64,000 nucleotides of DNA from Cellvibrio sp. pealriver (GCF_001183545.1 NZ_KQ236688.1:3484395-3548394), one strand, 5' to 3'. Counted from the stretch's first letter, positions 18,291-27,280 are shown. Program-made: numbers and translations. Notes: a model not told the origin generated them from the letters alone.

Positions 18291-19088
18291 ATGAATAAAA
18301 AATCTGTTTTGATAACGCACCGCCCGCTGCGCAATGTGGTGTTGGCCACTTTTGCGCTCGTGACTCTGGGTGCATGTACCCAACAAAAAGCCCAGCAGCA
18401 ACTGCAAACAGAATTGAATGCAGCCAAGGCTTGTCTCGCCAAACAGGAAATGCAGGCGCAGCAAGTGAGCGGCCAGCAAGTGGAAATCCTGCGCCAATTG
18501 CAAGCTGTGCAGCAGCAATTAGCGGTACAGCAACAAACCATCGAAGCAAAACCGCAAGTGGTTGAGCGCGTGGTTGAGCAAAAATGCCCGCCGGTTGCTG
18601 CCAGTACTAAAAAAAGCCCCGCGAAAGAACAGCCCATGACCGACAAACAAATCGTCGGTCTGCGCGAGCAGGCATTGATCGCCGGTTTGAATATGGTGAT
18701 GCAAGCCCGCATCAGCACCAATGTGGCCAACTCGGTGATCGATGCGCGCAATATCCAGATGTTTGAGCGCAACGGTGAAGAGTGGGTGCGCTTCACGCTC
18801 TACAATCCCGATACCAAAGAACCCCATGTGCTGGAGCGCAAGCGCTTGCGCTTCCAAACCGTGCAAACTGCCAGTGCAACACCTGACCGCCGCCCGGTGG
18901 TGGAAATCCGCTTTACCATCGGCAAACTCTCCCAGAAAGGGGAATTTATACTGGCGGATCGCAGCAGCTCGGAATACCCCATCCTGATTGGCCGCAACCT
19001 GCTGCGCGATGTCATGCTGGTGGATGTCAGTGGTAATAATCTCGCACCTCTGCAGCGCCCCGACGAAAACGCACCAGCCAAAAACTAA
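18291..19088 (+). CDS. Retropepsin-like (PF05618-type) lipoprotein with altered catalytic triad
   Basis: 265 residues from the ATG at 18291; a TTG at 18270 is a possible alternative start. The leader ends in a lipobox-like LVTLGAC (Cys 29), so this is probably an exported lipoprotein. A glutamine-rich coiled coil (about 35-85) follows, then a retropepsin-like domain (about 118-250). That domain aligns by eye with the so-called ATP-dependent zinc protease family: IVGLREQ, MFERNGEEWVRF and ILIGRNLL. Where family members read AK(V/I)DTGAKTS, this protein reads ARISTNVANS, so the catalytic Asp-Thr-Gly is Ser-Thr-Asn at about 142-144. It is probably not a peptidase. It heads an operon with the next two genes. 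Confidence 0.8.
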   Translation: MNKKSVLITHRPLRNVVLATFALVTLGACTQQKAQQQLQTELNAAKACLAKQEMQAQQVSGQQVEILRQLQAVQQQLAVQQQTIEAKPQVVERVVEQKCPPVAASTKKSPAKEQPMTDKQIVGLREQALIAGLNMVMQARISTNVANSVIDARNIQMFERNGEEWVRFTLYNPDTKEPHVLERKRLRFQTVQTASATPDRRPVVEIRFTIGKLSQKGEFILADRSSSEYPILIGRNLLRDVMLVDVSGNNLAPLQRPDENAPAKN

Positions 19089-19164
19089 CGCATATTGTTC
19101 ATTCGTGCCGGTGCGCAGTACCGGCACTGCCTGATTGCTCAAGGACTTTCTTTAGGAACTTCCC

Positions 19165-20760
19165 ATGAAAAAACCTTCCCGCGCTCCCTTTTACACCGTT
19201 ATCGGCCTGCTGGTTTTGGTGGGCTTGGGTACGGCCTGGATGCGCCACAACCAAATGGAAATCCCGTTCACTCCCGGTGTGCAAAAACCGGTGTGGTTGA
19301 TTGAGGCACGTATCGATTTTGATGCTACCGGCGAGCCGGTTACTGCCCGTTTGGGGTTGCCGGATGAGCCGCCCGGCTATCGCAGCTTTAGCGAGCAGGC
19401 CGCTGCGCCCGGTTATGGTTACTCGGTTGTCAGTGAAAATGGCGTGCGCCGTGGTGAGTGGTCCAAGCGCGAGGCGGTAGGCCCGCAGACCATTTACTAC
19501 AAAACCCAATTTATCGAAGTTGAGCAAACTGCGCCCAGTACGCCATTAGAGGAACCACAAGCGGTTCATGTGGACTGGGATGGCTCCTCGCAAGAGACGG
19601 CGGCCCAGCAAGTACTGGATACTGCCTGGGCGAAATCCAGCAGCCCGCAAAGCTTGGCGCGCGAGCTGATCAAACTGCTCAATAGCGATACGCTTGACCA
19701 AAATTCGGCGCTGCTGTTATCGGCACAGACGGACAAGTCCGCGTTGCTGGAAAAACTCATCAACCAAGCCGGTATTGCGGCGCGTCCGGCGCTGGGCTTG
19801 TATCTGGAAGATGCCCGCCGGCACCAAAACCTGACCCGCCTGGTGCAAGTGTATGACGGCGAAAGCTGGGTGCTGTTTAACCCCTACACCGGTGAGCAGG
19901 GCGTACCCGAGAATTTGCTGCTGTGGCATACCGGTGGCGAATCGATTCTGGATGTCGCGGGCGGCAATCGCTCGCGCGTGAGCTTCTCGATGATCCACCA
20001 AACCGTACCGGCGCTGGATCTGATTAAAGCTCAATATAAAGACAGCGTATTCAGCGTGCTCAGCATCCAGCATCTGCCCATTGAAGAGCAAAGTATGTTC
20101 AAGCTGTTGCTGCTGTTGCCGATGGGCGCACTGGTGGTGGTGTTTATGCGCATCATCATCGGCCTGAAAACCTCCGGTACCTTTATGCCGATTCTGATTG
20201 CGATGGCGTTCCTGCAGACCTCGCTGGTATTGGGGGTGGTGAGTTTTGTGAGCGTTGTCGCCATGGGATTGGTGCTGCGTACTTATTTATCGCGCCTCAA
20301 CCTGCTACTGATTTCGCGGATTGCGACGCTGGTGGTGCTGGTGATTTTCATCATCTCGGCGCTCAGCCTGATCGGCTACCAGATGGGCTTTAACACCGGT
20401 ATGACCATCACCTTCTTCCCGATGATCATCATCGCCTGGACCATTGAGCGTATGTCGATTCTGTGGGAGGAAGAAGGCCCCAAAGAGGTTATGGTGCAAG
20501 GTGGCGGCAGCCTGTTAGTGGCGGTGCTGGCGTATGCTTTGATGCAGTTGTCGCTGGTTGGCCACCTGACCTTCAACTTCCCCGAGCTGAATCTGGTCGC
20601 GCTGGCGCTGATTATGTTGATGGGTCAATACACCGGCTACAAACTGTCCGAGTTGCGCCGCTTCCGCGCCATGGTGGATAACGCCAGCGGCCCCAAGCTG
20701 GCCGATCTTCCGAAAACGGATGCCCCCAAAAATGACACCAACAAAGGAGCCGATGCATGA
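19165..20760 (+). CDS. Inactive transglutaminase-like protein fused to seven membrane helices
   Basis: 531 residues. A membrane anchor at about 8-25 (FYTVIGLLVLVGLGTAWM) is followed by a periplasmic region. This contains a transglutaminase-like fold (about 135-285: ARELIKLLNSDTLDQNSALLLSA, GIAARPALGLYLED, WVLFNPYTGEQGVP) without the expected Cys-His-Asp triad. Multiple hydrophobic helices fill about 310-505. This matches the PF14400/PF14402 arrangement known in operons with PF05618 and ATP-grasp genes. The role is unknown; a scaffold or transporter-like part of an envelope peptide-modification system is plausible. Its stop overlaps the next ATG (ATGA). Confidence 0.88.
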   Translation: MKKPSRAPFYTVIGLLVLVGLGTAWMRHNQMEIPFTPGVQKPVWLIEARIDFDATGEPVTARLGLPDEPPGYRSFSEQAAAPGYGYSVVSENGVRRGEWSKREAVGPQTIYYKTQFIEVEQTAPSTPLEEPQAVHVDWDGSSQETAAQQVLDTAWAKSSSPQSLARELIKLLNSDTLDQNSALLLSAQTDKSALLEKLINQAGIAARPALGLYLEDARRHQNLTRLVQVYDGESWVLFNPYTGEQGVPENLLLWHTGGESILDVAGGNRSRVSFSMIHQTVPALDLIKAQYKDSVFSVLSIQHLPIEEQSMFKLLLLLPMGALVVVFMRIIIGLKTSGTFMPILIAMAFLQTSLVLGVVSFVSVVAMGLVLRTYLSRLNLLLISRIATLVVLVIFIISALSLIGYQMGFNTGMTITFFPMIIIAWTIERMSILWEEEGPKEVMVQGGGSLLVAVLAYALMQLSLVGHLTFNFPELNLVALALIMLMGQYTGYKLSELRRFRAMVDNASGPKLADLPKTDAPKNDTNKGADA

Positions 20761-21764
20761 GTGCACCATCGGCTCCTGTAGCACCTGCGGGCATCAAACG
20801 CTGGTGGAATTCCTGGGTCAGCCCCTGGCGTTTAAAGCGCATGGGTATCCTCGGGATGAACTGCCGCAACCACGACTTTATCGCCGCCTACAATCCGCGC
20901 AGCTTGTTCCCGCTGGTGGATAACAAACTCAAAACCAAGTTGTTGGCGGAAGAGTATGAAGTCGCGACCCCGAAATTGTTTTTCGTGGTCAATGCCCAGC
21001 ACGAGATCGCGCACATCGAAGAAAAACTCATGGCGCTGGAAGCCTTTGCGGTCAAACCCGCCAAGGGTTCAGGCGGCAAGGGGATCTTGGTGATCATCGG
21101 CCGCCGCGGCGACAAGTTCATCAAATCCTCCGGTGCCGAGATCAGCATCGAAGACATTAAACGCCACATGACCAACGCCCTCGCAGGCTTGTATTCACTC
21201 GGCGGTAAGCCGGATGTGGTGATCGTGGAAGACCTGATCCAGTTCGACGACTACTTCAAGGATTACTCCTACGAAGGCGTACCGGACATCCGCATCATTA
21301 TTTTCAAAGGTTATCCGGTGATGGCCATGTTGCGCCTCGCGACCCACAAGTCCGACGGCAAAGCCAACCTGCACCAGGGTGCGGTAGGGGTAGGGCTGGA
21401 TATCGCCACCGGCCGTGCACTCAAAGCCGTACAGCATTCCAAGCCGGTTACACACCACCCGGACACCAAGCGCGCGCTCAACGAAATCCAGATCGCCGAC
21501 TGGCGCAACTGGCTGCTGCTGGCATCCAAGTGTTATGAAATGACCGGCCTTGGTTATATCGGTACCGATCTGGTGTTGGATAAAGTGCGCGGTGCGCAAT
21601 TGTTGGAACTTAACGCGCGCCCTGGACTCGCAATTCAAGTGGCAAATGGCCGCGGCTTGCTGCCCCGTTTACGCCATATTGAGTCGCTCAAAGAGCGTAT
21701 GCACCGCACTGCAGAACAGCGTGTGGATTATGTAATGAAAACTTTTACCGCAGATGGTTTGTAA
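20757..21764 (+). CDS. ATP-grasp alpha-L-glutamate ligase-like protein
   Basis: 335 residues with an ATP-grasp fold of the RimK-related PF14397 type. KPAKGSGGKGILVI (about 100-113) is the ATP-binding lysine and glycine loop. VEDLIQFDDYFKDY and DIRIIIFKGYPVMAMLR form the central domain. LLELNARPGLAIQVANGRG (about 280-298) holds the Mg-binding Glu and Asn. Such enzymes join an amino acid to a carboxylate through an acylphosphate. It is cytoplasmic and is translated from an ATGA overlap with the 7TM protein, so the two are probably made together. The substrate is unknown. Unlike its two operon partners, its catalytic residues look intact. Confidence 0.9.
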   Translation: MSAPSAPVAPAGIKRWWNSWVSPWRLKRMGILGMNCRNHDFIAAYNPRSLFPLVDNKLKTKLLAEEYEVATPKLFFVVNAQHEIAHIEEKLMALEAFAVKPAKGSGGKGILVIIGRRGDKFIKSSGAEISIEDIKRHMTNALAGLYSLGGKPDVVIVEDLIQFDDYFKDYSYEGVPDIRIIIFKGYPVMAMLRLATHKSDGKANLHQGAVGVGLDIATGRALKAVQHSKPVTHHPDTKRALNEIQIADWRNWLLLASKCYEMTGLGYIGTDLVLDKVRGAQLLELNARPGLAIQVANGRGLLPRLRHIESLKERMHRTAEQRVDYVMKTFTADGL

Positions 21765-21835
21765 TCTGTTGTATTCATCAAACCGTATTTATTAAGCAGC
21801 GGCGAATATCGCCCTAACCTGAACGGAGTAATAGT

Positions 21836-21955
21836 ATGTCTACATCAGCTATGATTGGCCCCGGCCTGTTGATGGGTGCCTTTGCACTTTTTATTTTGAC
21901 GGGCTTCGCGCTCTCGATCATTGAAAAACGTTTGGAATCCAAACGCGAGCACTAA
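21836..21955 (+). CDS. 39-residue single-helix membrane peptide
   Basis: A short open frame with a good ribosome site (AACGGAG, about 10 bases upstream). It encodes one hydrophobic helix (about residues 6-29: MIGPGLLMGAFALFILTGFA) followed by a charged tail ending KRLESKREH. It lies about 70 bases after the ATP-grasp gene and directly before a strong terminator, so it is probably the last gene of that operon. A second 39-residue peptide with a similar plan and the same REH ending is encoded at 28287-28406. Function unknown. Confidence 0.7.
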   Translation: MSTSAMIGPGLLMGAFALFILTGFALSIIEKRLESKREH

Positions 21956-21985
21956 AAAAACCGGGCGAAAAGCCCGGTTTTTTTT
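21954..21985. terminator. Bidirectional intrinsic terminator
   Basis: An A-run, CCGGGC, loop GAAAA, GCCCGG and eight T residues. It ends the retropepsin-ATP-grasp-peptide operon and can also serve the convergent gene at 21990. Confidence 0.93.
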
Positions 21986-21989
21986 GCAG

Positions 21990-22259
21990 TTATTCGCGTA
22001 TTTTTTTATCTATCGTTTTATCCTGAATGTTATCTGTCACCTTACCCGTCACTGCCCACACAATACATGCACCCCAGGCGATAAACGAAAATCCGGCGGG
22101 AATATTGGCGAGCACAATCAATTTTAAATATTTGCGATTAAAAAACAGCGCCAGAATGCTGGGAATAAACCAGATCACCAAGGTCAGTGGAAGTACCCAT
22201 AGCCAAACCGTAATGGGTGCTTGTGTGAATTGCTGGAAAAACGTCAATAACATATCCAT
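21990..22259 (-). CDS. Small membrane protein of the superinfection-immunity (PF14373-like) family
   Basis: 89 residues with two hydrophobic helices (about 15-38 and 47-70). The pattern WFIPSILALFFNRKYLKLIVLANIPAGFSFIAWGACIVWA resembles the Imm_superinfect family, named after phage T4 Imm, in which a YFLP-like start and a GW-x-x-x-W second helix recur. Most bacterial members are chromosomal and of unknown role, so immunity to phage is not implied. It lies 14 bases after the LytTR regulator gene on the same strand and may be co-transcribed. Confidence 0.65.
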   Translation of the reverse strand: MDMLLTFFQQFTQAPITVWLWVLPLTLVIWFIPSILALFFNRKYLKLIVLANIPAGFSFIAWGACIVWAVTGKVTDNIQDKTIDKKIRE

Positions 22260-22273
22260 AAAACACTCCTTAA

Positions 22274-22993
22274 TTAAATTCCGCCAAACAGATTGCGCAA
22301 CACTTGCACTTGCCTGCGGCTGACTTCCACGGTTTGGCCGTCGTGCAAAACGGCCATCATACTGCCCGGTGTTAAACCTGCTTCCAATTCTTTAATGGCG
22401 CTTACGCGCACAATATCGGCGCGGCTGGTGCGGAAAAATTGTTGCGGGTCCAAGCGCTGTTCAATTTTGGAAAGTGAGCTGTGCAAAAAACTTTTGCCGT
22501 ATTGGGTGTAAACCGCGCTGTGGTTACCAACGCTTTCAAAACGGTTGATCTCACTCAAACGCACAATGCGGTTGCACTCGCCAAACTTTAATAATAATCC
22601 GTGCGCTTCGGGCAAATAATTGGCAGCATCCTGCTGCACCGGTTTATTGGCAAGGCGCTGCAAGGTTTTACTCAAGCGGTCAGGGTCAATTGGTTTAACC
22701 AAATAATCCAGTGCATTTAATTCGAACGCATCCAGTGCGTAGGAATCAAACGCGGTGCAAAATACAAATTGCAATTGCGGGTTTAATTGTGCGGCCAATT
22801 CCAGGCCTGTCATACCGGGCATTTGGATATCGAGAAACACCAATTCAATTGGCAACTCCGCCAATAACTGTTTGGCTTCATCGCTACTTGCCGCTTCAGC
22901 ACAAATATCAATGTGTGGATGCGCGGCCAGTAAACGTTTTAATTCGGCGCGCGCCAAACGCTCGTCATCAACGATTAATGTCTTGATCATCAC
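22274..22993 (-). CDS. LytTR-family response regulator
   Basis: 239 residues. The receiver domain (about 1-120) has KTLIVDDERLARAEL with the acidic pair, LVFLDIQMPGMTG with the phospho-acceptor Asp near 55, and LVKPIDPDRL with the conserved Lys. The LytTR DNA-binding domain (about 135-238) has NRFESVGNHSAVYTQYGKSF and FFRTSRADIVRVSAIKELE. It is the partner of the overlapping LytS-like kinase (26-base overlap) and probably controls the exporter genes upstream in the same block. Confidence 0.93.
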   Translation of the reverse strand: MMIKTLIVDDERLARAELKRLLAAHPHIDICAEAASSDEAKQLLAELPIELVFLDIQMPGMTGLELAAQLNPQLQFVFCTAFDSYALDAFELNALDYLVKPIDPDRLSKTLQRLANKPVQQDAANYLPEAHGLLLKFGECNRIVRLSEINRFESVGNHSAVYTQYGKSFLHSSLSKIEQRLDPQQFFRTSRADIVRVSAIKELEAGLTPGSMMAVLHDGQTVEVSRRQVQVLRNLFGGI

Positions 22994-24131
22994 CCGGCTC
23001 CATTACCAATTCCATCGCCATTTCTATCGTCACTTCAAAACGCCCCGGACTTTTGCGGTAGGACAATTTATGCAACGGCGATAACAAGTGCAGCCGCTGC
23101 TGCAAGTTCGCCAATCCGGTTTGGGTGCCTTGCGCACTCGTTTCGCCCTCCAGTGTATTGTTGACGCACAATTGCCAGCGTTTTTTATCCAACTGGCGGC
23201 TGATAATTTCAACAACGCCGTGCTTTTGGCTAGGGTTAATGCCATGCTTAATCGCGTTCTCCACCAGCGTCAATAAGGTTAATGTAGGCAATTGCTGTTG
23301 CCAGAGTGAATCATCCAATTCCAGTTCCAGATGTAAACGTTGTTCCAGCCGCACTTGTTCAATTTCCAGATAGCGCCGCGCAATCTGCCACTCATCTTCC
23401 AGCGTAGAAACCGGTTTTAAATGTGTTTGCAAATGCACGCGGAACAATTCGGATAATTGTGTGAGTGTGTGCGCCGCTTTATGTTGGTCTTCAAAGATCA
23501 GCGCGCGAATACTATTCAGCGCATTAAATAAAAAATGGGGATTTAATTGGTTGGTGAGTTGTTGCATTTGCGCTTCACGCATTTGCCGTTGGATCTGTTT
23601 TTTGCTGACCAATGTATGCCAAAACAAATAGGCGAGTGACCAAATGCAATACATTAATGTCATGTTGATCGCACCCATCAGTATCAGAGTAGGTGCGGTC
23701 AAATTCATGATCATATCTTTTTGCGGATCATCTGGATGCTGGATATTGATATTGCTGAAATCAAAATTACCAAAGGGAGAAAGCTGGGCCAATTGCATCA
23801 CCAGCATAATCATCACCAGCCCAAGCACAAAGGCAAAACATAAAAACTGTAGCAGGTTCCAACCAAAGCGATTTTGTGGCAGCAGATACAGTTTGAGGTA
23901 AGGGCGAAGAAAAAAGTGGCAAGAAATAAAAAATATGCCCGCTTCAACGCACGCGCGGAAAATTAATGCAGGTAACATCTGGTTGGATTCACTGCGGAAC
24001 ATGGATTGCATCATCACCAGAAAGCTTAAAAAATACAGCGCTGTGACAATGCTCATTACCCAGCGATAGCTGCGGCTGCAATTGAAACTGATATCCCAAT
24101 AAGGCTTTAAGCTTTGCAAGAGGCTGCTCAC
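22968..24131 (-). CDS. LytS/YehU-type sensor histidine kinase
   Basis: 387 residues. About four hydrophobic helices occupy the first 170 residues, with no extracellular domain of note. The His_kinase module follows with LTNQLNPHFLFNALNSIRALIFEDQ (phospho-acceptor His near 208) and LFRVHLQTHLKPVSTLEDEWQIARRYLEIEQVRLEQRL. An HATPase region contains LLTLVENAIKHGINPSQKHG. It phosphorylates the LytTR regulator encoded immediately downstream. The signal is unknown, but linkage to a MacAB-like exporter suggests envelope or antimicrobial stress. Confidence 0.93.
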   Translation of the reverse strand: MSSLLQSLKPYWDISFNCSRSYRWVMSIVTALYFLSFLVMMQSMFRSESNQMLPALIFRACVEAGIFFISCHFFLRPYLKLYLLPQNRFGWNLLQFLCFAFVLGLVMIMLVMQLAQLSPFGNFDFSNINIQHPDDPQKDMIMNLTAPTLILMGAINMTLMYCIWSLAYLFWHTLVSKKQIQRQMREAQMQQLTNQLNPHFLFNALNSIRALIFEDQHKAAHTLTQLSELFRVHLQTHLKPVSTLEDEWQIARRYLEIEQVRLEQRLHLELELDDSLWQQQLPTLTLLTLVENAIKHGINPSQKHGVVEIISRQLDKKRWQLCVNNTLEGETSAQGTQTGLANLQQRLHLLSPLHKLSYRKSPGRFEVTIEMAMELVMEPGDDQDINR

Positions 24132-24157
24132 ATTTGCTCCGTAAATTAAAATGGATG

Positions 24158-25378
24158 TTATTCGTAACGCAATGCATCAATAGGATCGAGGTTAGCGGCT
24201 TTTGCCGCAGGTGCGATACCAAATACCAAACCGACCAATGCGGAAAAACCAAACGATAAAGCAACTGCCCAGAGGGGAACATGCGCTGGTGGAAAATTGG
24301 GGATCATGGCTGCTATACCTGCACCGGCAGCGTAACCCATCAGCAAGCCCACCAATCCACCCAACAAACACAGCAGCAGTGATTCCAATAAAAATTGCAG
24401 CAGTATCACATGGCGTTTTGCACCGATTGCTTTGCAAATACCAATTTCGCGCGTGCGCTCGGTGACCGACACTAACATAATATTCATAATGCCAATGCCG
24501 CCGACCAACAGTGAAATACTGACGATGCCACCCATCACCAGTGTGACCGCAGAGGTGATTTGCGAGATAGAATCTTTTAATTGTTGTGCCGACTGGATTT
24601 TAAAATCGTCGTCGTCGCCTTCAATGCGGTGGCTTTTGCGCAACAGTTGGCGAATGTGCTCACTCACATCAGGCAGGGCATCCAACTGTTGCACCGTAAG
24701 CTGGATCTGTATATCCAATTCCGCCGCGTTGCCATTCAAGCGCTGCATACTATTGTAGGGTAGCAGCACTATATCATCCTGCTGTAAGCCGAGCATTTCA
24801 CCTTTGGCTTCAGCCAAACCAATGACCTTGAACCATTCATTATTGATTTCAATATATTCGCCAACCGGATTTTCCGGTAGCGATAAATTATCGCGCACCG
24901 TTACACCAATTACGCATACACGGCGGCGGCTCTGGTTATCGCTCGCCGATAAAAATCGGCCATGTTCAATAAACAATTGGTTTACGTTGCGATAGCTTTC
25001 GCTGGTGCCAATCACTCGTCCGTAAGTTGAACGTGCGCCATAATGAACCTGGCTGGTAAAGCGCGATGCAAGAATAGGCGTAATGGATTGAATACCGTTG
25101 ACGCGCGTGCTTATTAGTTGCAAATCGCGATCAGTAATGCGCCCAAAGCGGCCGCGCAATTGATCATCAAATGACGTGTAGGAATACACCGATAAACTGT
25201 TTGCACCCAAGCCTTCAAATTGCTGGTTAATGTTAAAACTCAAACCTTGCACAATGGAAACCGTCGCAATAACGGATGCGACACCAATAATAATACCGAG
25301 TGTGGTGAGCAGGCTGCGCAACCCGTGGGCTTTAATAGAGATAAGCGCAGCGCGCAGGCATTCAATAAAGGTAAACAC
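24158..25378 (-). CDS. MacB/FtsX-type ABC transporter permease
   Basis: 406 residues. Helix 1 (about 18-45, LRSLLTTLGIIIGVASVIATVSIV) is followed by a large periplasmic MacB_PCD domain (about 45-270). Three C-terminal helices follow (about 280-400, VMGGIVSISLLVGGIGIMNIMLVSVTERTREIGICKAIGAKRHVIL), the FtsX signature. Such mechanotransmission exporters move substrates from the periplasm through an outer-membrane channel. The ATPase is a separate gene (25391-26074), unlike E. coli MacB where the two are fused. Confidence 0.93.
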   Translation of the reverse strand: MFTFIECLRAALISIKAHGLRSLLTTLGIIIGVASVIATVSIVQGLSFNINQQFEGLGANSLSVYSYTSFDDQLRGRFGRITDRDLQLISTRVNGIQSITPILASRFTSQVHYGARSTYGRVIGTSESYRNVNQLFIEHGRFLSASDNQSRRRVCVIGVTVRDNLSLPENPVGEYIEINNEWFKVIGLAEAKGEMLGLQQDDIVLLPYNSMQRLNGNAAELDIQIQLTVQQLDALPDVSEHIRQLLRKSHRIEGDDDDFKIQSAQQLKDSISQITSAVTLVMGGIVSISLLVGGIGIMNIMLVSVTERTREIGICKAIGAKRHVILLQFLLESLLLCLLGGLVGLLMGYAAGAGIAAMIPNFPPAHVPLWAVALSFGFSALVGLVFGIAPAAKAANLDPIDALRYE

Positions 25379-25390
25379 AAAGGCTCCGTA

Positions 25391-26074
25391 TTAATTCCAA
25401 TAGTGTTCGGCAATTTTTCCGTCGTGCATGCGAACCACGCGTTGGCAGTGGCGGGCAATATCCGGCTCGTGCGTCACCATCACAATGGTATTGCCTTCGC
25501 GCTGCAACTCGTCAAACAATTGCATGATGTCGCGCGTGGTGGCGGAATCCAGATTGCCGGTTGGCTCATCGGCTAATAGCAGTGAAGGTTGCGTCACCAA
25601 CGCGCGTGCAATGGCTACGCGCTGGCGTTGCCCGCCAGATAATTGGTTAGGTAAATGGTGCATGCGTTTTTCCAAGCCCACGCGCTCCAGCACAATGCGC
25701 GCCGCTTGTTCGCGCGCTTGCAAAGGCACAGCGCGATAAATCAGCGGTTGCATTACATTGGCAAGTGCAGAAAGGCGTGGCAACAAATTAAAATTCTGAA
25801 AAATAAAACCGATATCGCGGTTGCGCACTTCCGCCAATTGATCCTGATTTAACTGCGCAACATTGCGCCCGTTTAGCAAATAATCACCGCTGCCGGGTTT
25901 ATCCAATGCGCCTAAAATATTCATCAAGGTGGATTTTCCGGAACCCGATGCACCGGTAAAGGCCACATATTCATTGCTGGCAATGTCCAGGCTGATTCCA
26001 TCCAGTGCGTGCACTGTGTCTTGCCCCATGACATAGTGTTTACAAATATCCACCAGCGAAATTAATGGCATCAT
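25391..26074 (-). CDS. MacB/LolD-type ABC transporter ATP-binding protein
   Basis: 227 residues with all ABC motifs: Walker A GASGSGKSTLM (about 40-50), Q-loop FIFQNFNLLPRL, signature LSGGQRQRVAIARALV, Walker B LLADEPTGNLD and switch His in VTHEPDIA. Length and sequence fit the lipoprotein/macrolide exporter class. It works with the permease just downstream and the membrane-fusion protein just upstream, whose stop it overlaps by four bases. Confidence 0.95.
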   Translation of the reverse strand: MMPLISLVDICKHYVMGQDTVHALDGISLDIASNEYVAFTGASGSGKSTLMNILGALDKPGSGDYLLNGRNVAQLNQDQLAEVRNRDIGFIFQNFNLLPRLSALANVMQPLIYRAVPLQAREQAARIVLERVGLEKRMHHLPNQLSGGQRQRVAIARALVTQPSLLLADEPTGNLDSATTRDIMQLFDELQREGNTIVMVTHEPDIARHCQRVVRMHDGKIAEHYWN

Positions 26075-27267
26075 TTTGCTTGATCCTGCTTTACCGATGC
26101 GGTTTGTGCGAGAGTAGTTTGTTCAATGCGAATGCGATCGCCATTTTGTAAAAAGCGCAGCTCGCGGTCTGGGCCGGTAATGATGTGATCGCCAGCGCGT
26201 AATTTTCCCTGCGCTGTAATTTCCTGACGGGTGTCATCGGCAATGCCGGTGGTGACTGCAATGCGTTCGGCGGTTTGGTTGCGGGCAATAAAAACAAACG
26301 GGTTTTTATCCTCGTCATACACAATCGCTTGAATAGGGACTGCCAATTTTTTTGCATCATCGCCGACAAAAATTTCTGCGCGTGCCGACATGCCCGGCCA
26401 GAGTTTTATGGTGTTGTTTTCATCAAAGCGAATTTTTACCGCAAAACTTAAACCGCTGCGCCCTGGCGCAACGGCGGCTGTCTCGGCAATAAAATCCACC
26501 TTGCCGGAAATAGGTTGGTTTTCTTGCGCAATGGCAATAATGGTTGCGCGCTGGCCGGGTGCAATCTGGCTGATGTCGGCTTCATCCACATAAACTTCGG
26601 CTTGCAAGCTGTGTGGATTGGCAATGGTCATCAAACTGGAACCGGCAAAATTCATGGTGCCGGATACCGCTGTTTCACCTTCTTTAATCGACAGTGTGGT
26701 AACAATGCCATCGAGCGGAGAATAAATACGTGTTTTGGTGAGATTGGTTTGCGCTTGTGCCAACAGCGCCTGGCTTTGAATTAATTGTTGGCGGCCAGCG
26801 TGCAATTGGAATTCTGCATTGGCTAATGCCAGTGTGGTTTGGTCAAAGGTTTGTTGGTCGATTAATTTTTTAGTGTGCAATATTTGCTGGCGCTGCCACT
26901 GCGCTTGCGCATTTTTATAATCTGCTTGCAATTGGGTAATGCGCAACTCTTGCATGCGCACCGCCGCTTGCTGTTGTTCCGTGGCAGAGCGATAGGCTTC
27001 ATCATCAATTTGCAGCAACAACTGGCCTTTGTTAATCCGGTCGCCTTCTTTGATAAAAATCTGTTTTACCTTGCCAATCACTTCTGTACTCAATTGCACC
27101 TTCTCTTGGTGTTGCAAATTGCCGGACGCCAAAATCGAGCGGGTAATCACCTGCTCTTGCAGTGCTTCTACCTGAACGGTTTTTTGTGCATTCCCAGCAA
27201 TTGTTTTTTTAACCACTGGTACCGCGATCACAAGGCTAATGATCGCGGCGAGAATTAATTTTTTCAT
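26071..27267 (-). CDS. MacA-like periplasmic adaptor (membrane fusion protein)
   Basis: 398 residues from the ATG at 27267; a GTG two codons earlier is an alternative. An N-terminal anchor (about 1-23) is followed by the barrel-sandwich half-motif (about 45-75, STEVIGKVKQIFIKEGDRINKGQLLLQID) and an alpha hairpin (about 77-150). The second lipoyl half has TRIYSPLDGIVTTLSIKEGETAVSG. A beta-barrel (about 205-290) and a membrane-proximal domain ending RELRFLQNGDRIRI complete it. It links the inner-membrane MacB-like complex to a TolC-type channel. No TolC homologue is encoded nearby. Confidence 0.92.
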   Translation of the reverse strand: MKKLILAAIISLVIAVPVVKKTIAGNAQKTVQVEALQEQVITRSILASGNLQHQEKVQLSTEVIGKVKQIFIKEGDRINKGQLLLQIDDEAYRSATEQQQAAVRMQELRITQLQADYKNAQAQWQRQQILHTKKLIDQQTFDQTTLALANAEFQLHAGRQQLIQSQALLAQAQTNLTKTRIYSPLDGIVTTLSIKEGETAVSGTMNFAGSSLMTIANPHSLQAEVYVDEADISQIAPGQRATIIAIAQENQPISGKVDFIAETAAVAPGRSGLSFAVKIRFDENNTIKLWPGMSARAEIFVGDDAKKLAVPIQAIVYDEDKNPFVFIARNQTAERIAVTTGIADDTRQEITAQGKLRAGDHIITGPDRELRFLQNGDRIRIEQTTLAQTASVKQDQAK

Positions 27268-27280
27268 GCGCACAACTCAC

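Noticed and set aside
18519..19142. A 207-codon frame opposite the retropepsin-like gene
   Set aside because: Shadow of a real gene; no start signal or recognisable domain.
21990..22259. Phage superinfection-immunity function
   Set aside because: Only the family name suggests it. The small helix pair is common in chromosomes without phage context.
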